Source: Bacteroidales bacterium (lineage in GTDB: Bacteria; Bacteroidota; Bacteroidia; Bacteroidales; UBA1715). From it: DNA of 62,464 nucleotides. The DNA lies in contig JAKSTZ010000017.1 in NCBI GenBank assembly GCA_024402335.1, positions 1 to 62,464 of the forward strand, read 5' to 3'. Numbering within the stretch: the stretch's first letter is position 1; each line of letters begins with the position of its first letter. Below the pieces are notes generated by a model. That model was not told the origin of the DNA. It saw only the letters and a list, made by a program, of their open reading frames with translations, and ran no database searches. Shown here piece after piece: positions 28,001-36,449 of this stretch. Position numbers and translations under genes: made by a program.

Positions 28001-31000
28001 AGTACCACAGAAATCAATTGTTGCAATACCTTCTCCTGATCCTGGAGTGTTAATACCATCAACCGCACCTATATTACATTTTAGGGTATCATTATAGTTA
28101 TATGATAATTTTGTATTACCAGAAGATGCTCCTACCAAACTACCTAATCCAGCAGTTTTAGCATCCGTTCCACTTACCGAACCAATATTATATGAAGAAG
28201 TAATACTTGTAGCATATCCACCAACTAAACCACCAGCATTTTCATCAGCTTTAATTGTTCCTACATTAAAACAGTTTGCTATAGTACCATATATACCTGC
28301 AATACCTCCGGCACAATTACCTTGACGAGAACCTGTAGTTGCAATATGATGCGCTGTTATTGTACCTTTATTGTAACAATAATTAATAGAACCTCCAACT
28401 CCAACTATACCACCAACGTTATAGGAACTAGAAATATCTCCATAATTACCACTATGCATTATAGTTCCACTACTAGAACCAACAATACCACCAATATAAT
28501 ATCCTGAGCTAGAAATAGACCCATAATTATAACAATCTTTTACTATACCATTTTTTAATATACCACAAATACCACCAACACGATCATAGTTGTCACCCTC
28601 TAAATTACAATAAGATTTACAATCCGAAATTGTTGTATTTTTTGCAAAGCCACAAATCATACCGCTTGACAAAAGATACTCATTTGCTAAGTTACTATTC
28701 TTTATTGTTACTCCTGTAATAGTTGCATTCTCTGCCGTATTAATAAGTCCATTTGTTGCTTGACCGGCATTAGATATAAGACTTAATCCGGAAATTGTAT
28801 GACCGCGTCCGGCAAAATACCCACGGAACGGTTCATAGTAATCTCCCTCTTCGGCTGGCAATCCTCCTGATCTTATACAATATCCTATACCAGGCCAAGT
28901 ATTTACCGGAGTATCTAGTAACTTGCCATTAGCATCCAAATTTTCATAATCAGCAATGTCGCACATCAAAACATAGTTAGCAGACAAATCTGATTCACTT
29001 GTAGTTATCGCATACAACTCACTTACTTGTACAATAGGACGATACGTTTTCCAATTGGTATCCTCTTCGTCACCGAAATTATAGAATTTTATTGTAGCTG
29101 CCGGACGATATGAGAAAGAAGACAAATATGGATATAACCCTTTTTGAGAAACACCAAACTCGTTATCCGTTGTTACTATATTTGACGCTGCAACATCGAA
29201 ATTTCCTCTTGACCACGCCCTTTTGTTTAATGTTGAATCTACAACATTGTCATTAACATCTATTATGTGTGAATAATTATCAAAGAAATCATTTTGCGTC
29301 CATCCTCTGGTCTCGCTATTTCCCTCCAATTGACCTTTACAAAGTTGCTCAGTTGTTAAACCAAAGGCCTGCATACTTTTAGGAGATAAAGGAACAAAAT
29401 CTTCCCAACTAGCATCATTATTGATTCCTTTATATGACGTCACATCTTTATCATAAATTGCACTAAGTACACCACCGTTTTCTGAAATAGAACCAGCAAT
29501 TGCTCCTACTCGTGTGGTTTTTCCATTACAAGTAACGACACCTGTATTAATGGCTGTAGAAACAAAATTACCATAACCTACAATACCACCGACATATTCT
29601 TCTGTACCGTTTACCGTTGCAAGATTTTGAACATTTGTTAACCCCAAATTATTTTTTCCTGCAATACCACCGACATACGATGAGCCCGAAATTTTTCCGG
29701 CATTATAACAATTTGATAAATAAACAGAACGAATATCTCTCTCAGAGATATTGTAATTTGAATGATCTCCACAAATACCACCAACATACGATGTACCCAA
29801 AATCTCACCTTCATTATAAGAGTCTTTAATTGTTGCTACATTTCTATGTGAATAAACAAAATCAACAACAGCTCGTCCTACAATACCACCAACATAATCA
29901 CCCGAAGACGAAACCATAGCAGAGTTGTGGCAATTTGAAACTGTCTTTTGGCTATATTCACCAACTATACCACCAACATTTCCTGCTTTTGCGTATATAC
30001 GTCCTTCAGTATAACAGTTAGTTATATCCATAGAACTTGTTTCCCCTATTATACCACCGACAGATGCATTATTTGAACTAATTGCGCCATTAAAGTAACA
30101 AGACTCAATTGCTGCATTGCAGTAAGAAGAACCTATAAAACCACCGACATATTGACCTTTTCCTTCTACTGCAATATAACTATTAATAATGCCAAGATTA
30201 TTAATCGCTACACCACCAGCATTACCCTCCATATAGCCAACAAGACCGATATATTCACCCGGTCCATTAAAATACAAACCACTTATTGTATGGTTTTGAC
30301 CATCGATACTTCCACTAAAAGGAACCGAGTAATTACCAATTGGAGTCCATTGAACAAAATTTTTCCCATTACCATTCAATGTATAGTCTTCGTTCAAGAC
30401 ATTTTCGTTCAACACAATGTCGGCAACCAATTTTGCTTTTGCCGAACTATTACCTGTATTTACATACGAAGCAAACCAACGAAGTTCACCTGCATTTGCG
30501 ATTTCAAATATTCCATCTTCATTAGGAGTCATAAAACCATCGCATGCAGATCCACAAATAGAACACATTCCGTCTACAAAAATGTGCTCATCTTGTACAA
30601 TTTGATCTTCATCTGTATTTACATATTGTACATCACCTTTGGCAACACCTGAACAATTCTTTTCTAAATAAGTATGTATCACACTATGTGAATTATCCAA
30701 TACAGGATAGTTGTCTGTTCCAATAGTTTGATACCATACCGGAGCATCTGTTGCAGAACCATTTAAAACATAAGCCAGTTCACCATTAGCAAAAAAATCT
30801 GTGGATTTTGCCTCTGCATTTACATCTATATCAAGTGTTTCTAAATAATAGTTATCACTTAATGTACCATCGAATTCACCTACAATATTGCCAACATAGT
30901 TATTTCCAACTATGGCTGTATAATTGAATGATTTTGATATAGAGCCTTTATAACCACTAATACCAGCGACATACGCATTACCAGCAACCGTTCCTACATT

Positions 31001-34000
31001 ATAACAGTTTTCAATTGTAACCGCAGCAAGACGACAATATCCAACAACACCAGCGGCATAGTTTCGAGAACCTGTTACTGTACCTTCATTATACGAATAC
31101 TTTACCTTTACCGTGTTTGTATTTGCACATCCAAGCACACCACCAACAGCATCAACACCGCTCACTGCAGCATTATTGAAACAATGCGAAATAGTAGTTC
31201 CTATTGCAAAGCCACAAATTGCACCAATATTTTTATAACCATTCAAGTATGAATCTTCTATACCGACATTAGCAATAGTTGCCCCATTTGCGTATCCAAT
31301 CAAACCAATATTGTTTGTAGTTGCGTCATCAACATATAAGCCACTTACAGTATGACCATCTCCATCAAATTCTCCAGCGAATGCATTTGATTCAGAACCT
31401 ATCGGTCTCCAAACTTTCGCTGTCGAGGCATCAAGATTATCATTTACAATAATGTCAGCAGTTAATTTCGCTTTTGCTGCAGTGTTACCATTCTCAACAT
31501 ATTTTGAGAACCAATACAATTGATCTGCATTGCCTATTAAGAAATAATCACCTTCTTTTTCTACGAAATCCATATCGCAAGCATTGCAGACAAAACAAAT
31601 ACCTGCAACCAATTGATGTTCATCTTGAGCAACCAAATCTTCTGCCTCGTTTGTATAAACCATTGCTGATTTTATAGAACCATCACAGTTCTTTTCACCA
31701 CTTAAATGAATTTCTGAATGTAATGCATCCAATACAGGGAAATCATCAGACTCAAGAGTTTGATACCAAATTGGATTGGTCGTTGTTTGTTCATTTAAGT
31801 TGTAACAAATCAAACCAGAAGCCAACTCTGCTGCACTTACTGCTGTTACATTTGCTTGAGCGGTTTCAGTATCTATTTGATAACAATTTGTTATTGTACC
31901 CGTATTTATGCGTGCCAACGCCGTATTAGCACCTGTTATTGTACCAACATTCAAACAATTTTCTATAGTTGCATTTTCACCCAACGAAGCAGCAATAGCG
32001 CCAGCATATCCTTCAGCAGCAGTAATAGTTACATTTCCAGCATTCAAACAATTCTCAATTGTTACACTTGCAGTCAACGAGGAATTGTAACCTACAAGAC
32101 CTGCCATATAATTTTCGCCAGTTATCGTAGCATAGTTGGAACAGCCCGAAATCGTTATATCACCTGAACCTGCAACAACACCAACCAAAGCAGCAGACTT
32201 ACTTTTTGCTTTTATAGAACAAGAATTATCTATTACAACATTAGAAATTGCACATGCGTCTCCAACATAACCGAACAATCCTTGTGCTTCTTTTGTTTGG
32301 TTATCTATCACCATATTTGAAATATGGTGACCTGCGCCATTGAAAGAACCAACAAATGGATTTGTTTCTGTTCCCATTGGAACAATCGTTATGTCTTTTA
32401 GATCTATGTCTGCAGTCAAAATTGCTTTTGCATCTTCGTGACCTTCGTCTTCATTTACATAATATGCAAAGGTCAACAAATCCTGTGCACTGCCTATTTC
32501 AAATTCACCTGTAGCATTTTTAGTAAGAGTTATGGTATCGCAAATCGTACATACCATTATATCATTTTCAAACGTATGGCTCGTACATGGGTTGATATAA
32601 GCACCATGTGTACCTAACATTACTGTTTTATGAGTAGAATCAAGAACAGGATATAAATCAATGTTCTCACCAGTTAAATTTTGGTAAAAATGTTTGCCAT
32701 TATCAACTGAACCATTTAGTAAATAACACAACTCACCAGATGAAAATTTTGAGGCCTCTGTTTCACCCTCCAAGAATCGATCATAAGAATTATATGGATA
32801 ACGTCCTGTTGTACAACCTGATTTATAAAATATTCCTTGATATGTATTAGTAGAGAAATCTGCTACATAAGGTCCTACATTACAATTATCACTAGTTACA
32901 TTTCCAACGTTAAATGAATTTGAAAATTTATTATAATAAGTAGACGATGCAAAGCCACCTGCTCCACACCATTCATCATATATCGTACCCGCATTATAAC
33001 TATCTTTTACTGTAAATTCATATCCTATCCGACCAACTAAACCACCAACAAAATTTGTTTGATCATAACCTGAAATATCACCTTCATTATAACATCTAAG
33101 CAAAACACTCTGATATGTGTATCCAGCAAGTCCACCAATAAATGAAGCAGAATTTAACCCTTCTACATATCCATTATTATGACAATCTGTCATCTCTAAT
33201 GTATATCCTTTACCACAAAGACCACCAGCATAATCATTATCGGAATTAACAGCTGCTACATATCCTTCTGTATAACAATTTTCCAAAATTGTATATTTTG
33301 AATCATCACATTTAATTTGTTCTCCCAAAATAGTTCCTACAGATCCTGCACCCACAACATAAGAATCTCTTACTCCTAAATTACGAATTGTTGCAGTGCC
33401 AACCTTCGAAAATAAGCCTACACAAATTGCCGTTTCGTCGTTTATATACAATCCACTTATGGTATGTCCATTACCATCGAATACGCCTGAAAAAAATTCT
33501 ATAGGAACCCATTGTGTATAAGTAGAAGCATCGTTTTGCAAAGATTTACCATCAGCAGCTAGTACATGTTCATTTAGCACGATGTCTGCCATAAGTCTTG
33601 CCTTCGACAAAGAATCAACCGACACAATAGCAGTACCCCATAACTGCAATTGTTCCAAAGTTGATATTTCATAATAGCCATCTGCAGAATGTGGCAAAAT
33701 TGTAGGATCAACCAAGCCACAAACATCACAAACATAGTTAGTATATGTTGCGCATATATGATTAGGATTCATTCTCCCACAAATCGTACAGATGTCATTT
33801 TCATAAGTATGATTTGTACAAGTTTCATATAATAATGTAAATTCCGCAATCTGGAAAGAGACAGAACATTCAGGACATTCAGGTGCTTGATTACCAGTTA
33901 TTTCTAATTTAAAATATTTATATAGTTCTGTCGTTTTTACTATAGAAAATTCATACCATTGAGAAATTTCAGCTGCAATTGTATAATCATCCGATTTTTC

Positions 34001-34348
34001 ATCAATAAGAATCCAATCAGTAGGATTTCCGTAACTATCAAGAGCATTTGTTGCCGACAACTTCCAACCAGAAGGGTTTGCATACGCATATTCATCCGCA
34101 TCATCAGTAGTCAAAAATTTATAACCTGACACAGAAACCTTCTCTGATGCTTCAAATACAACAGACGAACCTAAACGATTCCACCAATAATTTAATAAAT
34201 TACCATCAAAAATTTTTGCAGCGTCCGAATCATCGGAATCGACATAAGTAAAAGTCACACCCGTTGCGAATGTCACCAACTGTAATGAAACCAACGAAAG
34301 CACCGTTAGAGCTATACGTTTTAATGTGTTAAATATATTCATTTTCAT
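22091..34348 (-). CDS. Giant T9SS surface adhesin: discoidin-like, GLUG, InlB-type and SprB repeats, type A sorting domain
   Basis: 4085 residues. Signal peptide to about residue 28, then a discoidin-like region (to about 175). Residues about 175-1270 hold four Cys modules with CxxCG-type knuckles (for example ICTICGR, VCDVCGL, MCSICGS), each followed by GLUG-type repeats with G-G-L-V-G or G-G-I-V-G; GLUG repeats go on to about 2140. From about 2160 to 3420 come 17 InlB/Flg_new repeats of 73-77 residues, recognised by GYTFAGWY and FWAKW, and one divergent copy. Then an Ig-like region, three SprB-like repeats (NYTIDIADAEGCTFQ), Fn3-like sequence and a C-terminal T9SS type A sorting domain ending YFVKVGNESFAVIVK. 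Such a protein is expected to be exported by T9SS and held at the surface, where the repeats form a long stalk and bind host or glycan targets. The target is unknown. ATG 34342 is an alternative start. Confidence 0.93.
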   Translation of the reverse strand: MKMNIFNTLKRIALTVLSLVSLQLVTFATGVTFTYVDSDDSDAAKIFDGNLLNYWWNRLGSSVVFEASEKVSVSGYKFLTTDDADEYAYANPSGWKLSATNALDSYGNPTDWILIDEKSDDYTIAAEISQWYEFSIVKTTELYKYFKLEITGNQAPECPECSVSFQIAEFTLLYETCTNHTYENDICTICGRMNPNHICATYTNYVCDVCGLVDPTILPHSADGYYEISTLEQLQLWGTAIVSVDSLSKARLMADIVLNEHVLAADGKSLQNDASTYTQWVPIEFFSGVFDGNGHTISGLYINDETAICVGLFSKVGTATIRNLGVRDSYVVGAGSVGTILGEQIKCDDSKYTILENCYTEGYVAAVNSDNDYAGGLCGKGYTLEMTDCHNNGYVEGLNSASFIGGLAGYTYQSVLLRCYNEGDISGYDQTNFVGGLVGRIGYEFTVKDSYNAGTIYDEWCGAGGFASSTYYNKFSNSFNVGNVTSDNCNVGPYVADFSTNTYQGIFYKSGCTTGRYPYNSYDRFLEGETEASKFSSGELCYLLNGSVDNGKHFYQNLTGENIDLYPVLDSTHKTVMLGTHGAYINPCTSHTFENDIMVCTICDTITLTKNATGEFEIGSAQDLLTFAYYVNEDEGHEDAKAILTADIDLKDITIVPMGTETNPFVGSFNGAGHHISNMVIDNQTKEAQGLFGYVGDACAISNVVIDNSCSIKAKSKSAALVGVVAGSGDITISGCSNYATITGENYMAGLVGYNSSLTASVTIENCLNAGNVTITAAEGYAGAIAASLGENATIENCLNVGTITGANTALARINTGTITNCYQIDTETAQANVTAVSAAELASGLICYNLNEQTTTNPIWYQTLESDDFPVLDALHSEIHLSGEKNCDGSIKSAMVYTNEAEDLVAQDEHQLVAGICFVCNACDMDFVEKEGDYFLIGNADQLYWFSKYVENGNTAAKAKLTADIIVNDNLDASTAKVWRPIGSESNAFAGEFDGDGHTVSGLYVDDATTNNIGLIGYANGATIANVGIEDSYLNGYKNIGAICGFAIGTTISHCFNNAAVSGVDAVGGVLGCANTNTVKVKYSYNEGTVTGSRNYAAGVVGYCRLAAVTIENCYNVGTVAGNAYVAGISGYKGSISKSFNYTAIVGNNYVGNIVGEFDGTLSDNYYLETLDIDVNAEAKSTDFFANGELAYVLNGSATDAPVWYQTIGTDNYPVLDNSHSVIHTYLEKNCSGVAKGDVQYVNTDEDQIVQDEHIFVDGMCSICGSACDGFMTPNEDGIFEIANAGELRWFASYVNTGNSSAKAKLVADIVLNENVLNEDYTLNGNGKNFVQWTPIGNYSVPFSGSIDGQNHTISGLYFNGPGEYIGLVGYMEGNAGGVAINNLGIINSYIAVEGKGQYVGGFIGSSYCNAAIESCYFNGAISSNNASVGGIIGETSSMDITNCYTEGRIYAKAGNVGGIVGEYSQKTVSNCHNSAMVSSSGDYVGGIVGRAVVDFVYSHRNVATIKDSYNEGEILGTSYVGGICGDHSNYNISERDIRSVYLSNCYNAGKISGSSYVGGIAGKNNLGLTNVQNLATVNGTEEYVGGIVGYGNFVSTAINTGVVTCNGKTTRVGAIAGSISENGGVLSAIYDKDVTSYKGINNDASWEDFVPLSPKSMQAFGLTTEQLCKGQLEGNSETRGWTQNDFFDNYSHIIDVNDNVVDSTLNKRAWSRGNFDVAASNIVTTDNEFGVSQKGLYPYLSSFSYRPAATIKFYNFGDEEDTNWKTYRPIVQVSELYAITTSESDLSANYVLMCDIADYENLDANGKLLDTPVNTWPGIGYCIRSGGLPAEEGDYYEPFRGYFAGRGHTISGLSLISNAGQATNGLINTAENATITGVTIKNSNLANEYLLSSGMICGFAKNTTISDCKSYCNLEGDNYDRVGGICGILKNGIVKDCYNYGSISSSGYYIGGIVGSSSGTIMHSGNYGDISSSYNVGGIVGVGGSINYCYNKGTITAHHIATTGSRQGNCAGGIAGIYGTIANCFNVGTIKADENAGGLVGGYATSITSSYNIGSVSGTDAKTAGLGSLVGASSGNTKLSYNYNDTLKCNIGAVDGINTPGSGEGIATIDFCGTLPKGFSPSIWAIRPAEMEGLKNKNYYPYLRYWGPDSAMVAVVVETYQITLEFNGGIAKGTVPTSYASGIGVELPTEVTQNGYAFAGWYSNSNFTSEIYTKVDQTAIGNKIFYARWIADVYDVALNTNDGRINSGNVASYTFGNNVILPLDVTRTGYTFAGWYDTEDCSGDRILQISAKEFGNKEYWAKWNVVDYTITYNVNGGTINDTDYASAFQYALAEVSLPSDVTRTGYTFAGWYDNSNLNGEPVTSIATTEYGNKEYWAKWDVNTYKVTLDVNDGNINSGNLVMYVYDVLSILPADVTKVGYTFGGWYADEACSGSQVLQISKGEFGDKKFYAKWTANNYKITLVVNDGTINAGSVSEYTYGEGATLPTDVTRIGYEFDGWYTTSYFDNSNVLTIGTNDFGDKTYWAKWSVASYDVDLIANGGTINDGTIDSYTFGVGAILPTNVTKIGYEFTGWYTNAECTGTPVKEITTADIDDLSFYAGWKKAVYTISFDNNGGTIKDESYATTYSYDVEKSVALPSTVEKAGCTFAGWYDNVNLTGESLTTVAAGEYGDKTYYAQWTPNTYTVTLNTNDGVVNSGDINSYVYGVVATLPTDVTKDGYTFMGWYDNADLTGSTVSIISSTSIGNQTFYANWSTNAYTVTLNTNDGVVKTNSITGYVYGTGATLPGTNDVEKTGYTFAGWYDNSSYAGTAVTEISKTETGNKSFWAKWSVNSYSIALTLNGGTINSGNVTNYVYGNGANLPSDVTKAGNTFSGWYAKDDFSGESVIRIDESTTGDVAFFAKWTANDYAIVYETSAGVISDASYAQTYTYGTGAMLPQAVEKPGYAFVGWYTNSAYEGSVVSEISKTEYGNKTFYAKWSVNRYAVELNANQGTINSGDIVEYTFGVGATLPTNVTKTGYTFVGWYDNEEFGGEPVKAIANNVVGDKTYFAKWSINSYDVTLNANGGVINSGDVTAYEFGTKTTLPTDVTRTGYTFAGWYNNSNLTGKKQIEISATTTGNVSYFAKWNVNSYVVTLNANEGTINSGNVTNYVYGNGATLPSDVTKAGNTFGGWFNVTDSTKQVVRIDEETTGDQSFFAKWTANNYAVTMNANGGVINSGDVTTYEFGTKTTLPIDVTRTGYTFAGWYNNSNLTGEKQTEISATTTGNVSYFAKWNVNNYAVMLNANEGTINSGNVTNYVYGNGANLPSDVTKTGYKFAGWYNVTDSTKQVVRIDEETTGDQAFFAKWTANSYNVILVVNEGTINEGNVESYEYGEGATLPSDVTKTGYTFDGWYSNSSYTGGSVSTIAKNDVGDKQFWAKWSINEYVVNAVAENGTVEGTGSYEYKSTATLKATANDGYEFVNWSNGSSDNKIQIVVTKDTTVTANFKEKEKVAVVGTLTIPTMKTEREAAPIDLTGLFTTTEGSEVICTASSSRPDVVAVSVVEGKLLFAVSALEGEAEITVTATLPNGEKNSVSATASVVLACNIQVAETIKNVSCYGESDGEISVVVENAFEPYTIQWIGVDNTNDTLPALIAGNYTIDIADAEGCTFQKTYTVVQPQEIVISKSVINPTCANADGSITINVTGGADFTYIWNNDTTSRSLENIAKGEYNLVVVNNETGCKAETSVVLTEPDAPVVKVADVIETACNANNGAVIISGADNLIYKWNIGRATKNLMNMKAGDYKLEVIDPMTNCKDSIAVTIPSIPLKQPEISLVTVSQETGKNLVVWLKENTDLIDYYTVYRQSDEKGRYEALDKISYNDLSVYEDLEADPMIQPWSYRMTATDVCGQETEMSESHRTLHLQKNLGMNDVINLDWTAYEGIDYSTFVILRETTIKGKKDVDTLATVSADVTTYTDIIPAEGTSSYYVGIKLPSEVNPKTQFMKAESGPFSLALSNIAEAENEDVDNPTGIEDVENAVVVYAIGHTIYVTNAEGNDITIYDNNGRNVSHTSTNNTSNVMQFDVRLDGTYFVKVGNESFAVIVK
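24083..27876 (-). repeat. Array of 17 InlB/Flg_new-type repeats inside the giant adhesin gene
   Basis: Protein repeats of 73-77 residues in tandem, each with a pattern of N.G.I..G....Y.YG....LP..V.+.GY.F.GWY, then G.+.F.AKW. I count 17 full copies plus a divergent one at the C-terminal side. DNA similarity between copies is highest for the pairs listed separately as the 441-bp repeat. Confidence 0.88.
24303..25184 (-). repeat. 441-bp direct duplication (two InlB repeats duplicated as a block)
   Basis: Two neighbouring blocks of 441 bases (about 24303-24743 and 24744-25184), each coding for two InlB repeats (147 residues), are near-identical. For example, identical runs start at 24326 and 24767, and similar runs at 24481 and 24922, all 441 apart. 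The proteins share segments such as VTDSTKQVVRIDEETTGDQ and SATTTGNVSYFAKWNVN. Exact ends are approximate. Confidence 0.85.
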
Positions 34349-34385
34349 TTATTTATGCATATTATAAAGACTACCTTAGGCGGGG

Positions 34386-34393
34386 CAAAGATA
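34386..34393 (-). promoter_or_regulatory. -7 element for the giant adhesin gene
   Basis: The reverse strand reads TATCTTTG, a match to TAnnTTTG, 37 bases upstream of the ATG at 34348. No clear -33 element was seen at the usual spacing. Confidence 0.5.
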
Positions 34394-34505
34394 TATTTTT
34401 TTACAATATATGCTATATCCTACCAATAGATTATACAAATATGGAAATTGAAGAAATTAGATCTATTTTCGTAGAACTTACAAAGAACTACATTTGTATA
34501 ATATC

Positions 34506-34535
34506 AAAAAATCCCGATGAAAACATCACCGGGAT
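34506..34535 (-). terminator. Intrinsic terminator after the asnS / SRPBCC operon
   Basis: On the reverse strand a 10-bp stem with one mismatch (34526-34535 with 34511-34520), loop of five bases, and a T-run (complement of 34506-34511). It sits just past the stop of the SRPBCC gene. Its stem is nearly the same as the one at 22041. The rest of the 34349-34540 gap holds the adhesin -7 element and no gene that I can see. Confidence 0.85.
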
Positions 34536-34540
34536 TTCTT

Positions 34541-34978
34541 TTAATTCATATTGTTTTTATTGAAAGCCATGGTCGGGATTTGCGACAAGGCCAACGCTAA
34601 ATTGTCGACAAATTCCTGCATCTTATCTTTCTTAATCATAGGTCGTGCAATCAACGGCACATTCATCCGCAACGTAATACGTATTCTTGTATCGTATGGA
34701 GCAACTTGTTTTAATTGTATCCACAAACAAAACATATCATTGCCTGCAGTTCCGAGTTTTACCAATTTGTATGGTTCCTTGTCCAATACCGAAAGTGTAA
34801 TGCTCATGCTTCCCATTGCCTGGATAGTAATCGTTTCTTGCGAAACACTTACTTTATCACGGGCTTCTGCCGGAAGCATAGCTTCTAGATTACGGAAATC
34901 AGAGAGGAAGTCATACAATTGAGAATCCTCACAAGCATTTTTTGTAATCTTACTTACAAATTCAAGCTCTTTCGCCAT
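34541..34978 (-). CDS. SRPBCC/START-like domain protein
   Basis: 145 residues with no signal peptide, a single SRPBCC (polyketide-cyclase/START-like) fold by pattern: an N-terminal strand (ELEFVSKITKNACEDSQLYDFLSDFRNLEAMLP), a run of antiparallel strands, and a long C-terminal helix (MQEFVDNLALALSQIPTMAF). These small Bacteroidales proteins have no assigned ligand. The start is two bases after the asnS stop, so both are co-transcribed. The terminator follows immediately. I cannot assign a function beyond a hydrophobic-ligand-binding fold. Confidence 0.78.
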   Translation of the reverse strand: MAKELEFVSKITKNACEDSQLYDFLSDFRNLEAMLPAEARDKVSVSQETITIQAMGSMSITLSVLDKEPYKLVKLGTAGNDMFCLWIQLKQVAPYDTRIRITLRMNVPLIARPMIKKDKMQEFVDNLALALSQIPTMAFNKNNMN

Positions 34979-34980
34979 AA

Positions 34981-36426
34981 TTAAAATTCAGCAGATTTTG
35001 GATAACGTGGGAATGGGATTACATCGCGAATGTTCGACATACCAGTTACGAATAACATCAAACGTTCGAAACCAAGACCAAATCCAGAGTGAGGCACAGC
35101 ACCAAAACGGCGTGTATCCAAATACCACCACATATCTTTCATTGGAATATTCAATTCTTCAATACGTTTATTCAACTTATCGAAATCAGCTTCACGTTCT
35201 GAACCACCAATAATTTCACCGATACCAGGGAACAAAATATCCATAGCGGCAACAGTTTTTCCGTCTGGATTTTGTTTCATATAGAATGCTTTGATTTCCT
35301 TTGGATAACCAGTAAGAATCACAGGTTTCTTGAAATGTTTTTCTACCAAATAACGTTCGTGTTCACTTTGCAAATCTGCTCCGTAACCTTCGATTTTATA
35401 CTTGAATTGACCTTTTTGATTTGGTTTTGATTCTTTCAAGATTTCGATTGCTTCAGTATAAGTCAAACGTTGGAAATCATTAGCCAAAACAAATTCTAAT
35501 TTTTCAATCAATGGCATAGAACGTTCGTTCTGTGGTTTTGATTTTTCTTCTTGCATCAAGCGATCTTGTAAGAATTCCAAATCTTCACGACAATGATCTA
35601 ATGCATATTTAATCAAATATTTCAAGAATTCTTCCGCAATATCCATGTCATCATTAATGTCGGCAAATGCAATTTCTGGTTCTATCATCCAGAATTCCGC
35701 CAAGTGACGAGTTGTATTTGAGTTCTCTGCACGGAATGTTGGACCAAATGTGTAAACCTTCGATAAAGCCATACATGCTAATTCAACTTCAAGCTGACCA
35801 GACACAGTCAAGTTCGTCATTTTACCGAAGAAATCTTGTGAATAATCCACTGCACCATCTTCTGTCTTAGGAAGATCATTCAAATCCAATGTTGTTACTT
35901 GGAACATTTCTCCTGCACCCTCACAGTCCGAACCTGTAATAAGTGGAGTGTGGATATTATAGAATCCTTTTTGAGTAAAGAATGTATGAATTGCGTAAAT
36001 CATATTGTGACGAACACGCATGATTGCACCAAACAAATTTGTACGAAAACGCAAGTGTGCATTTTCACGCAAGAATTCCAATGAGTGTTTTTTAGGTTGA
36101 ATTGGATATTCATCTGGATTACAAAGTCCTAGCACTTCGAATGTATCGGCAACAACCTCAACACGTTGTCCTTTACCTTCTGATGCTTTCAATGTTCCTT
36201 CTACACTAAGCGAGCAACCAACTGTAATTTTCTTCAAATCTGCTTCGCTAAATTTTTCTGTATCAAATACGATTTGAATGTTTTGTAATGATGAACCATC
36301 ATTTACTGCAGCAAACAATACGAAATTGTTACCACGACAGTTTCTTACCCAACCTTTAACAACAACTTTTACATCTAATTCTTCTGCTTGTAAAAGTTCT
36401 TTTATTTCTGTTCTTTTTGAAGACAT
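34981..36426 (-). CDS. asnS: Asparaginyl-tRNA synthetase
   Basis: 481 residues. An N-terminal OB-fold anticodon domain ([25 protein letters not shown]) is followed by the class II catalytic core. Features include the motif 2 region around [22 protein letters not shown], the AsnRS-type insert, [23 protein letters not shown] and motif 3 with [19 protein letters not shown]. The segment [16 protein letters not shown] separates AsnRS from AspRS, and the [15 protein letters not shown] end is typical of AsnRS. It charges tRNA-Asn in the cytoplasm. It starts 23 bases after the GT117 gene on the same strand. Confidence 0.97.
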   Translation of the reverse strand: MSSKRTEIKELLQAEELDVKVVVKGWVRNCRGNNFVLFAAVNDGSSLQNIQIVFDTEKFSEADLKKITVGCSLSVEGTLKASEGKGQRVEVVADTFEVLGLCNPDEYPIQPKKHSLEFLRENAHLRFRTNLFGAIMRVRHNMIYAIHTFFTQKGFYNIHTPLITGSDCEGAGEMFQVTTLDLNDLPKTEDGAVDYSQDFFGKMTNLTVSGQLEVELACMALSKVYTFGPTFRAENSNTTRHLAEFWMIEPEIAFADINDDMDIAEEFLKYLIKYALDHCREDLEFLQDRLMQEEKSKPQNERSMPLIEKLEFVLANDFQRLTYTEAIEILKESKPNQKGQFKYKIEGYGADLQSEHERYLVEKHFKKPVILTGYPKEIKAFYMKQNPDGKTVAAMDILFPGIGEIIGGSEREADFDKLNKRIEELNIPMKDMWWYLDTRRFGAVPHSGFGLGFERLMLFVTGMSNIRDVIPFPRYPKSAEF

Positions 36427-36449
36427 AATTATGTAATTTTTCCGTTTGT

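Noticed and set aside
22645..32167. Many plus-strand open frames of 60-170 codons opposite the giant adhesin gene, some with repeated protein sequence.
   Set aside because: They mirror the repeats of the coding strand, have no conserved product or start signal, and are explained as antisense shadows.
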